61,967 bases of DNA from Bacteroidaceae bacterium (lineage in GTDB: Bacteria; Bacteroidota; Bacteroidia; Bacteroidales; Bacteroidaceae). The first letter of the stretch is position 1; every line of letters starts with the position of its first letter. Where the stretch lies: positions 1-61,967 of the forward strand of contig JAKSIS010000012.1 of the NCBI GenBank assembly GCA_024398665.1, given 5' to 3'. The notes beneath the pieces were generated by a model. The model did not search any database and was not told the DNA's origin. It worked only from the letters and a program-made list of their open reading frames with translations. Position numbers and translations under genes: made by a program. Shown here in pieces: positions 8,480 through 18,049 of this stretch.

Positions 8480-9519
8480 TCAAGCGGATGGTAGAATCTC
8501 CTGCTGAAACTCAACTCGGGGTGGAATATTGTCATGAATTCGCCCAGCAGATATTCCGGATGGAAAGCCGTCTCTTCAAAATACGGCACGCGGTAAACGT
8601 CACATACCCATATGTTCCTTTCCCTGAACGGCCTGAATTCCCTGTATGAGCCGAAATCCTGTTCCAGCAGTCCGTAAGTAAGCCGTCCTGACGTACTGTT
8701 CTTGAGCAGCCACACGTCACTGTCCGATGCCTTTGCGTAGACTGATTCAAATGACATGGGCACTGACCCGCTCCTTTCTGAATCCCCAAATGCATATACG
8801 GCGCCGGCATCGCTTATGACCTGGGCAATTGTGCTCTTCCCGCCGGCCACATACCAGGCTGACCCGCTCCTGGTGTCAAGCATGACCTTGGGGCGCAAAG
8901 TTGTCCGTGCGGCCATCTCCTTAAGGGTTTCATAGCTGTCCCTGACCTGACGGAACAGCGTATCGGCCTTGTCACCGGCCCCGAACAGCCGCCCGTAGAA
9001 CCGCATCCATTCAGCGCGCCCCAATGCCGATGTCTCCATGTAGTCCGCGCATTCGACAAGCGGTATGCCCGTGCTTTCCAGCTGCCCGTAGCCGCTGTCT
9101 TCAAAAGGCGTGACCAGTATGGCGTCAGGGTGCAGTTCCATGATCCTTTCAATGGTGGGGTACATGCTGTTGCCGCAGTCTGCTATGCGCCCGCTCCTGA
9201 CACGTGCGCACACTGTGCTGTCAGTGATGTTCTCCGGTTCGCAAACCCCTGCAATGCAGTCCTCCAGCCCCAGTTCCACCATAAGGCGGGCAATGCTGTT
9301 GGACATTACCACAACCCTGTCAAAACTGCCGTCAAAACGGTAGGAACTCAAAACGGCGCCATCTTTCCAAGGATTGGCGACAAAGGCTTCAAAACCGCTG
9401 CCGTTCTCTTCAAGATAAAGTCCTGTGGCGTATTCCATAATACCGCCCTGAGGCATTGTGGAGGGCATGCGGCATGATGCAGCAAGCAGGAGTAGAAGTA
9501 TGGGGAGTATTCGTTTCAT
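8476..9519 (-). CDS. BtuF-like periplasmic corrinoid/metal-chelate binding lipoprotein
   Basis: 347 aa. Lipobox LAASC (Cys16). The body is a Peripla_BP_2 (class III) binding protein: FDRVVVMSNSIARLMVELGLEDCIAGV at the start, GRIADCGNSMYPTIERIMELHPDAILVTPFEDSG in the middle, and the long linking helix around YETLKEMAARTTLRPKVML. These proteins deliver B12, haem or ferric siderophores to ABC transporters. Being the last gene of a cobalamin-riboswitch operon and starting four bases inside the preceding gene makes B12 the likely ligand. No BtuCD permease or ATPase lies in this window. Confidence 0.9.
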   Translation of the reverse strand: MKRILPILLLLLAASCRMPSTMPQGGIMEYATGLYLEENGSGFEAFVANPWKDGAVLSSYRFDGSFDRVVVMSNSIARLMVELGLEDCIAGVCEPENITDSTVCARVRSGRIADCGNSMYPTIERIMELHPDAILVTPFEDSGYGQLESTGIPLVECADYMETSALGRAEWMRFYGRLFGAGDKADTLFRQVRDSYETLKEMAARTTLRPKVMLDTRSGSAWYVAGGKSTIAQVISDAGAVYAFGDSERSGSVPMSFESVYAKASDSDVWLLKNSTSGRLTYGLLEQDFGSYREFRPFRERNIWVCDVYRVPYFEETAFHPEYLLGEFMTIFHPELSFSRRFYHPLD

Positions 9520-11393
9520 TCCAGTTCCAGAATACGTGTCAATTCCGCTGATATTTCACCGGTGACGGCGTTGCTGCCAATCACGGCTGACTGTATGCGT
9601 ATGAAATTTATGCTGTCAAGCCCGGCTGCCGTGCCGTCATCCCGTACGGCCCAGTCTATGTCAAAGCGTGAACCGTCACTGCCGTTGGGCAGGTTGTCAG
9701 CATAGCCCCATTCATAGGCCTGCATTACCCAGCTGCCGTTTTCAAGTGCCATGTTGCAGGGCAGGAGGGTGCCTGTGAATGTGACACTTTCCGAATCATA
9801 CCACTTGGGGTAGTAGGCCTGTGCATGGAAACTGTTGTGCGGTATCATGCCGCTTGAGTCAGCGGTGGCCCAGGGAACGGAAGCGTCATCGGACTGCGGC
9901 CTGAAGTAGCTTATGCTGCAGTCCTGTGCGGAACGTGCGTACTCAGAACCGGCAATCTGGTACCAGCAGTCATCGGGCAGGGCGTTGCCGTTCACATCGG
10001 CGCTAACCCATACCACAGCGGGTTCGGCGCTGCCTTTCAGCGCGTTGCCGTCAATTTCAAAATCAAAGCCTTCACGGTTGGCTATGGCATGTCCCAGTCC
10101 TATTGTGATATACCCCCCGTAGCCGCCAAGAGTGACCATTCCGTTCCCGTTCAGTGCAGCCAGGCACTTGGCTGCCATGGTGCTGTCGTTGTCACCTTCC
10201 TCAAAAAGCGGCATGGTGTTGACGAACTGCCCGGGGGCCGGACGGTATTCGAACACACGGTCAGCCAGACCTTCCTGTGTGCTGCCCCGCCTTTCCTGCG
10301 CACTGACCCCGCCGTCATGGAAGACAATGCTGTTCGGGTTTATTCCGATGCCCTGCAGACGGTACTCCAGGCGGCCGTCAGCATTGAAGCACAGCACGCT
10401 GCCCGGAGTGACATAGTCAGCGGCGTCACAGATGTAGACTTTGCCGGAAGCGGCATCGGCCTTTATCCCGTACGGGCATTCAACCTGCGTGCCGTCCTTG
10501 ATGAAACAGTCGTCCAGTATCAGGCCGGTAGCCGTTTCCAGCACGCGTATACGGCCGTCGCCATAACCGTACAGCCATGCCCGGCCGCCGTCAATGTCCA
10601 TGTTGAGCACCGGAAAGTCATAGGTTTCTACAATGCGGTCAGTGCCGGTGTCAATTCTCTGAAGCCGGCTGTCATAGCTGTTGCTGGAGTAGTCGAACAG
10701 GCCGCGTGATATGACGTACACGCCGGTTCCGTCAGTGCATATGCGGCCGGGGTTGGGATGGACCGCAATGCGCGCCGTTTCTGTGAATGTGTCAAGGCTG
10801 ATGACTGACACCGTGCTGTCCGGGCGGCTGAAATCCAGTCCGCCGGAGTTCGATACGTACAGCTTTCCGCCGGCTGCGCAGATTCCGTCAGGGTTGCGCC
10901 CCACGCTTGCCGTTCCGGTGACCTTCATTTCCAGAGTGTCAATCCGGGCTACCGTACCGTCAAAACAGCATACGTACACGCTGCCGCCGTACGCGGCAAG
11001 GGCGCGTGGCTGTGCCCCCGGCATGCTTATCTGCGTAAGGGAGCGGCAGTCCGCCGGGTCAACAATCTCAACAGTACCCGATTCCGATACGGCAATGTAC
11101 AGGCGGCTTCCGTACAGTATCATGCCGCAGGCGGTGTCACCCAGGCGGCGGCCGTTTGCCTTTTCGAAACAGTCATATGACGTGGCGCCGTTCCTGCTCC
11201 AGCTTTCAGGACGGCCGGTGCTGAAGTCAAACCACGACATGGTGCTGTTGTTCTGGTTGAACAGGCCTTCACAGAGTATTAACATGCCGCTGTGCCCGCT
11301 TTCCTGCACGGGGGCGGGATCAGGCAGAAGCACCGGTTCCGGGTCACAGCCGGAAAGCAGAATCAGGAGTGGTATGATTCCGTATTTTCTCAT
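9516..11393 (-). CDS. BtuG-like beta-propeller surface lipoprotein with an extra C-terminal domain
   Basis: 625 aa, lipobox LLSGC (Cys16). Residues ~30-360 are a YncE/BtuG-type beta-propeller, with repeated blades such as LYIAVSESGTVEIVDP, VYVCCFDGTVARIDT, LYVSNSGG and DSTVSVISLDT. Residues ~385-625 form a second beta-rich domain (GGYGGYITIGLGHAI, EPAVVWVSADVNGNALPDDCW) often seen in Bacteroidales B12-locus surface proteins. BtuG proteins sit on the cell surface, bind cobalamin tightly and pass it to BtuB. Position in the operon between BtuB-like and BtuF-like genes, with four-base overlaps on both sides, supports this. The C-terminal domain makes it longer than a plain propeller. Confidence 0.88.
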   Translation of the reverse strand: MRKYGIIPLLILLSGCDPEPVLLPDPAPVQESGHSGMLILCEGLFNQNNSTMSWFDFSTGRPESWSRNGATSYDCFEKANGRRLGDTACGMILYGSRLYIAVSESGTVEIVDPADCRSLTQISMPGAQPRALAAYGGSVYVCCFDGTVARIDTLEMKVTGTASVGRNPDGICAAGGKLYVSNSGGLDFSRPDSTVSVISLDTFTETARIAVHPNPGRICTDGTGVYVISRGLFDYSSNSYDSRLQRIDTGTDRIVETYDFPVLNMDIDGGRAWLYGYGDGRIRVLETATGLILDDCFIKDGTQVECPYGIKADAASGKVYICDAADYVTPGSVLCFNADGRLEYRLQGIGINPNSIVFHDGGVSAQERRGSTQEGLADRVFEYRPAPGQFVNTMPLFEEGDNDSTMAAKCLAALNGNGMVTLGGYGGYITIGLGHAIANREGFDFEIDGNALKGSAEPAVVWVSADVNGNALPDDCWYQIAGSEYARSAQDCSISYFRPQSDDASVPWATADSSGMIPHNSFHAQAYYPKWYDSESVTFTGTLLPCNMALENGSWVMQAYEWGYADNLPNGSDGSRFDIDWAVRDDGTAAGLDSINFIRIQSAVIGSNAVTGEISAELTRILELE

Positions 11394-13351
11394 AGGTCAA
11401 CTGATGCTGTAAGACGTATCTGGCGGCCGGGCATGGGGTAGTTGCGCACCACTTCATAGCGGCTGTCGGTGAGATTCATGCATTCGGCCTTCAGGCGGAC
11501 TGTGGCCGATTCCAGTTTAAGGTCCCTCCACAGGCTGAATCCAAGTTCGTAATATGACGGCATTGCATATTCCGGACCGTTGTATGCGTTGCAGAAGTAT
11601 TTGCCGCTGTAAATGACATTCACGCCGGCGCATAGCGGACGCGTTTCCAGAAATGCAGTCCCCGCAGCCGAATGTCTTGGGGTGTAGGGCATCTGGTGGT
11701 TCCAGGTGGTACCGCCTTCCCTGGACTTGTCCATGGCACGCTGGTAGGTGTAAGACATCATGGTGCCGTACCGTACCGGCCCGCTGCATGCAAGTTCCAG
11801 ACCTGTCTCAAAGCCGTGCGTGGTGACCAGTCCCACGTTCTTCATCATCCACACGGCGGTGTTGCTGCCTGGAACGGCCAGAATGCGGTCTCTGACACGG
11901 CTGTCGTAGGCATCGGCATGCATTGACAGGGACAGGTGCCGGAATGCATGCTCCACAGCCAGACCTGCCGATGCCACCTGCGCGCGTTCGGGCCTGAGGT
12001 CGCGGCGGCCCACCTGTTCGAAATACAGGTCGTTGAATGTGGGCAGGCGCAGAGTGTTCTGATACGATGCCCTGACATGCAGCCCGGCCGCCGGCCATAC
12101 GGTCCAGTTGGCTGCAAAGACGGGTGACAGATGGCTTAGCGGTGCTGCCGGCAGACCGTCAAGGGCGTGTTCCCGTGTGGCGATATGGTTCAGACGAGCT
12201 GTCAGCACAAGTGATTCCGATGCGTACTTGAGCGCGGCTGAACTGTTCAGAATATAGCGCGATGACACTCCCTGCAATTCGCTGCGGCGGCCGTCAACCG
12301 CTGCCGATGCGCTCAGTCTGCCGGCAATGCGGTACAGCAGGACGGCGGAAACGTGGCATTCCCGTTCCAGGTAGCGGTTGTCAGTGGATCCGCTTGAATT
12401 GTTCACGTCCCGGTCCAGATAGCGTGTCCGTGACATGCCGTATTTGGCAACTGTCTGTAGGGTAAGCCTGCTGCCCAGGGCTGAACGCAGGGTGGCCTGG
12501 ATGAAAGCGTCCCTGTTCCACAGCCTTTCGCTGGCGGCATTCTCATTGTAAAGTATGTTTGCAGGCAGCCCCTGCTCAGACTGGTACCAGCATGCCCTGA
12601 CATTCAGATCGGACTGTCCGATGCCGCTGAACAGGGCTGCATCGGCACTCAGGCGTCTGACATCGGAATTCTTCCTTTTCATGATTCCTGAACTGGATCC
12701 GTTGTTCTGGATGTACGGATAGTCACCGCCGGTCTGCAGCCATTCCACGTTTGTTGAGACCGCACTGCTGCCGCAGACCAGGAAATCAGTCTGGGCCTGC
12801 GCGGAAACGGTGTGGAAACTGCCGGCCTTGAGCTGTGCGCGGCTCTTCATGCGCTGTCCGTCCAGTTCAGGCTTGTGCAGGCTGATGTTTACTGTAGCGG
12901 CCTGGGCGGCCATGGCGGCGCTTTGCAGCATGTCATTGTCAGGTCCGCTGACAAGCCTTACGGATCCGGTCCTGCCGGCTGAAAAACGGCCCAGGTCAAT
13001 CTGGCCCGTCTGGCTGTCAGTTATCATCACACCGTCCAGCGCGACAGCGGTGTGGCTGGCTCCCAGACCGCGTACTGACACGGTCTTCAGGCCTCCTATG
13101 CCGCCGTAGTCCTTGACTGTGATGCCGCTGAAATATTTGACAGCATCAGACACCTGCAGGGCACCGGTGGCGTTCATCAGTCCGGCATCGGACACCTGTT
13201 CTGTGCTCAGGGCATCTGCCCCGTATGTGCGGTCAGCGCTTATTCTGACCTCACGCAGGTCTTCAGTGCGTATGCTGTCCGGCAAAGACAGTTCCTGCGC
13301 ATTCACGTGGATGCACAGGATAGCGATAAGTGCCGGACAGCAGGTTCTCAT
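11390..13351 (-). CDS. btuB: BtuB-like TonB-dependent outer-membrane receptor
   Basis: 653 aa, short for a Bacteroidales TonB receptor and close to BtuB in size. Signal peptide MRTCCPALIAILCIHVNAQ. The plug domain is at ~35-150 (LREVRISADRTYG, ALQVSDAVKYFSGITVKDYGG, KTVSVRGLGASHTAVALDGV). The rest is barrel: alternating aromatic strands, LRLPTFNDLYF, and a final strand RQIRLTASVDL. There is no SusC-type N-terminal extension. It takes up its ligand across the outer membrane using TonB energy; B12 is assigned from the riboswitch and neighbours. Confidence 0.93.
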   Translation of the reverse strand: MRTCCPALIAILCIHVNAQELSLPDSIRTEDLREVRISADRTYGADALSTEQVSDAGLMNATGALQVSDAVKYFSGITVKDYGGIGGLKTVSVRGLGASHTAVALDGVMITDSQTGQIDLGRFSAGRTGSVRLVSGPDNDMLQSAAMAAQAATVNISLHKPELDGQRMKSRAQLKAGSFHTVSAQAQTDFLVCGSSAVSTNVEWLQTGGDYPYIQNNGSSSGIMKRKNSDVRRLSADAALFSGIGQSDLNVRACWYQSEQGLPANILYNENAASERLWNRDAFIQATLRSALGSRLTLQTVAKYGMSRTRYLDRDVNNSSGSTDNRYLERECHVSAVLLYRIAGRLSASAAVDGRRSELQGVSSRYILNSSAALKYASESLVLTARLNHIATREHALDGLPAAPLSHLSPVFAANWTVWPAAGLHVRASYQNTLRLPTFNDLYFEQVGRRDLRPERAQVASAGLAVEHAFRHLSLSMHADAYDSRVRDRILAVPGSNTAVWMMKNVGLVTTHGFETGLELACSGPVRYGTMMSYTYQRAMDKSREGGTTWNHQMPYTPRHSAAGTAFLETRPLCAGVNVIYSGKYFCNAYNGPEYAMPSYYELGFSLWRDLKLESATVRLKAECMNLTDSRYEVVRNYPMPGRQIRLTASVDL

Positions 13352-13352
13352 A

Positions 13353-14087
13353 TCATTCGCTCACTTTCAGCCTGTCAAGACAGAAATAAGACGGGGTGTT
13401 CATGCCCCAGTCGCCGTTGTCAGTCGATGAGAGGGTGAAAACCAGCCTGCTTACGCGTCCCAGTCCTGTCAGGTCAACTTTCTTCCAGGTGCTCACAATG
13501 TCAGTGCCGCTGGCAAGGAGGAATTCGACAGTGCCTGTTTCGCTTTCTGCGTTGTAGCCGGTTATGGTCAGCTTGAACCAGTCTTTGGCGCCCCAGTCCG
13601 TCTTGACTCCGCCAAAGCCGTCATCACCGTTCTTCATTGCAAGATATGCGTATGTTGAGTTGGTGACGTAGCATTCTACGGCGTTGTAGGCCTGGCCGTC
13701 CTGGAACGAAATTTCAGCCGGAGTGTCAAAGCCGCCGGTGTTGGCTATGAAATAGGTGTCGCCTTCCACGCCCCCTGCCGTGATGGCTGACAGGTTGGTG
13801 TAGCCGGGTGTGGAGTCATTGCTGCAGTTGGTGTAGGTGAAGCCTTCACCGAATCCCCATGCACCGAACGAATGTGCCAGCACGAACGGCTGCATTTCAA
13901 TGTAATCGGCGTAATAGTAGCCGGCGGGGGTGCTTATGTCTACCCCAAGATGGTACGTTTCCTTCTGCGTAAGGCGCCCGTTGGCGTCAAGCACGTGATA
14001 CACATTGTCATCAGTTTCCTCCTTCTGGCAGGAAACGGCTACAAGTCCCATCAGGACCGCAAGCATTACTGAATTGATTTTTCCCAT
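13353..14087 (-). CDS. DUF4465-type surface lipoprotein, probable B12-binding accessory
   Basis: 244 aa, lipobox VAVSC (Cys20). A single beta-sandwich-like domain fills the protein, with motifs typical of DUF4465 (WGFGEGFTYTNCSNDSTPGYTNLSAI, TYFIANTGG, VECYVTNSTYAYLAMKNGDDG, near the end STDNGDWGMNTPSYFCLDRLKV). DUF4465 proteins are common in Bacteroidales B12 loci, and my recollection, not checkable here, is that the BtuH cobalamin-binding lipoproteins belong to this type. First gene after the riboswitch and one base from the BtuB-like gene. Confidence 0.88.
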   Translation of the reverse strand: MGKINSVMLAVLMGLVAVSCQKEETDDNVYHVLDANGRLTQKETYHLGVDISTPAGYYYADYIEMQPFVLAHSFGAWGFGEGFTYTNCSNDSTPGYTNLSAITAGGVEGDTYFIANTGGFDTPAEISFQDGQAYNAVECYVTNSTYAYLAMKNGDDGFGGVKTDWGAKDWFKLTITGYNAESETGTVEFLLASGTDIVSTWKKVDLTGLGRVSRLVFTLSSTDNGDWGMNTPSYFCLDRLKVSE

Positions 14088-14223
14088 TGTCGTATAAGTT
14101 TAAAAACAGTTACTGAACCCCGGCAGCAGCCGGAACGGCAAAGGGTTGGGAATGCGGGCTTAATGCTTGACTGCAGGCCTGAAATTCTTTCCTCGAGAAC
14201 TGTTCCGGCAAAAAACTTGTCTT

Positions 14224-14390
14224 GCAGGTCTTCTGACTTGCCCTTCATGTCCGGCCTTCCCACCTTTATGGAGGCAGTGGCCTTGGAGCGGACATGTCGC
14301 TACGGGCTTACAGCAGCGGGACTGTTCAGGATTCTCACCTGATTCCCTTTTGATCCTATCCCCTGAAAGGAGGCATCGGAACAAGACACT
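14224..14390 (-). promoter_or_regulatory. Cobalamin riboswitch
   Basis: Read on the minus strand, the conserved elements appear in order: GGGAATCAGGTGAGAATCC at 14329-14347, CCGCTGCTGTAA at 14308-14319, the B12 box GCCACTGCC near 14273-14281 and the closing AAGTCAGAAGACCTGC at 14224-14239. It is placed to control the operon starting at 14087. Downstream, an 8-base complementarity (14202-14209 with 14129-14136) and a CCGGC/GCCGG hairpin at 14120-14133 close to the first start codon could be the expression platform. Known behaviour of the class is repression when adenosylcobalamin or a related corrinoid binds. Confidence 0.97.
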
Positions 14391-14391
14391 G

Positions 14392-14399
14392 CAAAAGTA
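14392..14399 (-). promoter_or_regulatory. -7 box for the B12 uptake operon
   Basis: TACTTTTG on the minus strand just upstream of the riboswitch; predicted RNA start near 14385. Confidence 0.6.
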
Positions 14400-14421
14400 C
14401 TCAAGTTTTGGAAAAGACACG

Positions 14422-14429
14422 TAAATTTG
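14422..14429 (+). promoter_or_regulatory. -7 box for the CPA2 antiporter gene
   Basis: TAAATTTG on the plus strand, divergent from the B12 promoter. It lies 18 bases before the ATG at 14448, giving a very short leader. Confidence 0.5.
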
Positions 14430-14447
14430 CAGACGTTTTTATCAACA

Positions 14448-16694
14448 ATGGCAGAAGAAGTCAATCTTGTAAAGGACCTTGCGCTGATTCTCATTTCGGC
14501 GGGCGTGTTCACAATAATTTCGAAGGCCTTAAAGCAGCCTCTCATTCTGGGATATATTGTGGCGGGCTTTCTGGTAGGGCCGCACATGGGCCTGTTCCCG
14601 ACAGTTACCGGCACTGAAACCGTAAGCCAGTGGTCCGATATAGGCATTATCTTCCTTCTGTTCGCTCTGGGGCTGGAATTCAGTTTCAGGAAGCTGCTGA
14701 AAGTGGGAAGCAGCGCGCTGATTACCGCCATGACCCAGTGCGTGGGCATGTTCATCATAGGATATGTGGTGGGTGAGGCTTTGGGCTGGAGCAATATGGA
14801 GTCCATATTCCTGGGCGGTATGCTGTCCATGTCATCGACCACAATCATAATCAAGGCGTATGACGAACTGGGCCTGAAGAACAGCACGTTCGCTCCGCTG
14901 GTGTTCGGGGCGCTGGTGTTTGAGGACCTGATAGCCGTGGTGCTTATGGTGCTGCTTTCAACCCTTGCCGTGTCGAACAGGTTTGCCGGGGGCGAAATGC
15001 TGCTGGGACTGGGAAAGCTGGTCTTCTTCCTGATACTGTGGTTCCTGGTGGGCATTTATCTTATCCCCACGCTGCTGAAGAAGGCACGCCGTTATCTTAA
15101 TGACGAGATTCTGCTGCTGGTCAGCCTGGGACTGTGCTTCGTCATGGTCACGCTGGCGCAGCTTGCCGGATTCTCAGCGGCACTGGGCGCTTTCGTCATG
15201 GGTTCGATTCTGGCCGAAACGCTGGAAAGCGAACATATAATGCATCTCACGAAAGGTATAAAGGACCTGTTCGGAGCCATATTCTTCGTGTCAGTGGGCA
15301 TGATGGTGGACCCGCAGGTCATTGTGCAGTACTGGGGTACCATACTTGTGCTGACAATCACTGTAATGGCCGGCATACTGTTCTTCTCGACGTCAGGTGC
15401 CATACTGGCCGGACAGGGACTTGACAATGCGGTGCATGCAGGTTTCAGCCTGGCGCAGCTGGGTGAATTCTCGTTCATCATTGCCGGTCTGGGCTGTTCG
15501 CTGGGAGTCATGCGTGACTTCATATATCCTGTCATCATCACGGTGTCTGTGATAACCACGTTCACCACACCTTATATGATAAAGGCCGGAACTCCGGCAT
15601 ATGAGTTCCTGCTGCGCCGCCTTCCCGATACATTTGTGGCTAAGGTGAATTCATTCGCCGGCCAGGACCGCGGAAATTCCCCGGCTGCACAGAACGAATG
15701 GAGAAAACTCATAAAGGACCTGGCCATAAGAATGCTTCTGTACGGCGTCATACTGGTGGCGCTGAACATTGGGTCGCACCTGTTCCTGGACAAGTTCATT
15801 GAATCGCATCTGGACGGACTGTCCGTATTCCTGCGCCACCTTATCAGCGTGGTGGTCACGCTGGCCGTCATGGCGCCGTTCATTGTGGGGCTGGCCATAT
15901 CAGGCACCCAGATATCCCGGTCGTCGCTGAAACTGATACGCGAAAAGCAGTCCAACATATGGCCGGTAATATCGCTGGCACTGCTCAGGATCCTCATTGC
16001 CATGGGTTTTGTGGTCAGTGTCATAGCCAGCCGCTTTGACCTGTCGTTCTGGGCAATCCTGCTCATACTTGTTTCAGGCGTATGCTTCTTCTACATAGGC
16101 CGCCGCTCGATAAGCCGCTTCACCGCTGTCGAGGACCGTTTCATGGCCAATCTGAACGAGAAGGAGCAGAGCCAGCGCAGAATGGCGCCGGTGTCGGCAT
16201 CGGTTCAGGACAAGATGGCGGGCTACGATGTCAGCACTGAAGTCTTTACGATATCCCCGGATTCCAGCTGCATAGGCAAGCCTCTGCGCGACCTTCCGTT
16301 CCGCCACAAGTCCGGCGTGAACATTGTGAAGATAATGCGCGGCAGCCACAATATCATGGTTCCGGCAGGTGATGAGGTCATTTACCCGTATGACAAGCTG
16401 CTGGCTGTGGGTACGGCCGCCCAGCTTTCAGAATTCCACGCCGACATGGCTGCCAGCATACATCAGGCTGAAGAGTCGGGGGAATTCGAACTTGAACCGG
16501 TGGTGCTTACCGCTGAATCATGGCTTACCGGAAAGACCCTGCGTGAAACTGACATGCGCAGGACCGGCTGCATGGTCATAAGCGTGATAAGTGACGGCCA
16601 GGTCATAACCAACCCCAAGCCCGATTATCTGTTCAAGGCCGGCGATACAGTATGGCTGGCCGGTGAAAAGTCCGCCTGCGGGTGGTGGACATGA
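14448..16694 (+). CDS. CPA2-family monovalent cation:proton antiporter with RCK_C/TrkA-C domain
   Basis: 748 aa from the ATG at 14448 (an in-frame TTG at 14427 overlaps the promoter box). About 12 membrane segments fill residues 1-385, with the family's signature blocks LGYIVAGFLVGPHMG, LLFALGLEFSF, GGMLSMSSTTIIIKA and GAFVMGSILAET. A second membrane region (~430-570) follows. The C-terminal cytoplasmic part (~600-745) has two TrkA-C-like repeats (SCIGKPLRDLPFRHKSGVNIVKI; GKTLRETDMRRTGCMVISV). These carriers exchange K+ or Na+ for H+ at the inner membrane; ion specificity cannot be read from sequence. It stands alone, followed by a terminator. Confidence 0.92.
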   Translation: MAEEVNLVKDLALILISAGVFTIISKALKQPLILGYIVAGFLVGPHMGLFPTVTGTETVSQWSDIGIIFLLFALGLEFSFRKLLKVGSSALITAMTQCVGMFIIGYVVGEALGWSNMESIFLGGMLSMSSTTIIIKAYDELGLKNSTFAPLVFGALVFEDLIAVVLMVLLSTLAVSNRFAGGEMLLGLGKLVFFLILWFLVGIYLIPTLLKKARRYLNDEILLLVSLGLCFVMVTLAQLAGFSAALGAFVMGSILAETLESEHIMHLTKGIKDLFGAIFFVSVGMMVDPQVIVQYWGTILVLTITVMAGILFFSTSGAILAGQGLDNAVHAGFSLAQLGEFSFIIAGLGCSLGVMRDFIYPVIITVSVITTFTTPYMIKAGTPAYEFLLRRLPDTFVAKVNSFAGQDRGNSPAAQNEWRKLIKDLAIRMLLYGVILVALNIGSHLFLDKFIESHLDGLSVFLRHLISVVVTLAVMAPFIVGLAISGTQISRSSLKLIREKQSNIWPVISLALLRILIAMGFVVSVIASRFDLSFWAILLILVSGVCFFYIGRRSISRFTAVEDRFMANLNEKEQSQRRMAPVSASVQDKMAGYDVSTEVFTISPDSSCIGKPLRDLPFRHKSGVNIVKIMRGSHNIMVPAGDEVIYPYDKLLAVGTAAQLSEFHADMAASIHQAEESGEFELEPVVLTAESWLTGKTLRETDMRRTGCMVISVISDGQVITNPKPDYLFKAGDTVWLAGEKSACGWWT

Positions 16695-16724
16695 AAAAAG
16701 GCGCGGGTGAGCCGTGCCTTTTTC
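16694..16724. terminator. Bidirectional terminator between convergent genes
   Basis: A/T-flanked hairpin: GGCGCGG at 16700-16706 pairs with CCGTGCC at 16712-16718, with an A run before and five T after. It can serve the antiporter gene and the convergent ABC permease gene. Confidence 0.8.
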
Positions 16725-16746
16725 CATAAAGTACCCTACGGAATTC

Positions 16747-18039
16747 CTATTTCATTCTGATCCAGGCCCCGAGATCCTTCCAGGTGGGCTTCTTGCCGTG
16801 CATGAACACGCCTACACGGAATATGCGGCCGGCTATCCATGCCATGAGGAAGAATGATATGAACAGCACTGCAATCGAAACGGCCACCTGCCATACGGGC
16901 ACTCCGAACGGTATGCGGGCCATCATGACCACAGGCGATGTGAACGGAATCATGGAGCACCAGAACACTATGCCCGAATCAGGGTTGTTCATTATGTTCA
17001 TCATGACCATGATTGCCAGAATGATGGGCATCATGATTATGAGGTTGAACTGTCCGGCATCCTGCGGATTGTCCACGGCTGAACCTACTGCGGCGTACAT
17101 GGCTGCGTAGAACAGGAAACCGCCCACAATGTAAAGGAACAGTTCAAGGAACAGTCCGGACATGAAGCTGACGCTGGTCAGATGGCTGAATATATCTGCG
17201 CTACCGGCTCCGGCGGTCATGGTGCTGCCTGACATGAGCGCCGGCATGACGAATGCGCTGACTGACAGTATCAGTACTGCCCATATCACAATCTGCAGTG
17301 CGGCCACAAGCGCAATACCGAATATCTTGCCCAGCATGAGTTCGGTGGGGGTGCAGGAAGTGACCATGACGTCCAGCACACGGCTCTGCTTCTCTTCAAT
17401 GACTGATGAAAGCACCTGTGAACCGTAGACAATAAGAATGAAGTACAGCATCATGCCCAGTATTATCCCAAGTGCGAATGATATGTCCGATGAAGTCTCC
17501 TCCATGGACTCGTCGTCGGCAGTGCTGTTCTTGAGGGTCTGTATGCTGCTTATGCGTACGTTGGCATCGGACAGAATCCTGTCCATGTCCTCAATGTCAT
17601 AGCGTGCCAGACGTGCCTGGCGTATGGCGTCCTGGACCTGGTTCTGTATGGCTTCATCAACGCTCATGACCGGCGAATCGTTGATTATGAGCTGCAGGCT
17701 GGACGTGTTGTCCACAATGTCGCTCCCTATGACCAGAATGCCGTACCAGCTGTCGCTGCCGTATGCCGCCCTTGCCGCGCTGAGGTCGTCAGGACTGACG
17801 GCAGCTTCTTCAAATACTACAGTCGCTCCGGACTGCAGTGACTGCATTATGGTCTTTCCTTCCGTACGGTCCAGCACGGCGACCTTCTTCGTGTTGCTCT
17901 TTCCGCCCAGCATGATAAGTGACGGGGCGACCATGAGCGCAATCATGAGCAGAGGGGTGAGAATGGTGGTGATTATGAATGATTTCTTGTGTACGCGCTC
18001 TCTGAATTCGCGTGCTACCAAAAGACTTATCCTGTTCAT
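16747..18039 (-). CDS. ABC-2 type exporter permease (NatB-like)
   Basis: 430 aa. One transmembrane segment near residue 25-45, a long extracytoplasmic domain (~45-185), then five segments (~190-400), e.g. ISFALGIILGMMLYFILIVYGSQVLSSVIEEKQSRVLDVM, which contains the ABC-2 permease EEK..R..E-like coupling motif. Ends in a basic tail. Ten bases after the ATPase gene, so both form one exporter. NatB-type permeases move Na+ or small compounds outward; substrate unknown. Confidence 0.9.
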   Translation of the reverse strand: MNRISLLVAREFRERVHKKSFIITTILTPLLMIALMVAPSLIMLGGKSNTKKVAVLDRTEGKTIMQSLQSGATVVFEEAAVSPDDLSAARAAYGSDSWYGILVIGSDIVDNTSSLQLIINDSPVMSVDEAIQNQVQDAIRQARLARYDIEDMDRILSDANVRISSIQTLKNSTADDESMEETSSDISFALGIILGMMLYFILIVYGSQVLSSVIEEKQSRVLDVMVTSCTPTELMLGKIFGIALVAALQIVIWAVLILSVSAFVMPALMSGSTMTAGAGSADIFSHLTSVSFMSGLFLELFLYIVGGFLFYAAMYAAVGSAVDNPQDAGQFNLIIMMPIILAIMVMMNIMNNPDSGIVFWCSMIPFTSPVVMMARIPFGVPVWQVAVSIAVLFISFFLMAWIAGRIFRVGVFMHGKKPTWKDLGAWIRMK

Positions 18040-18049
18040 GGCTGGCGTG

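Noticed and set aside
14300-15055. 251-codon minus-strand ORF
   Set aside because: It runs antisense to the antiporter gene and across the riboswitch; low-complexity Ser/Thr/Pro translation typical of a shadow frame.
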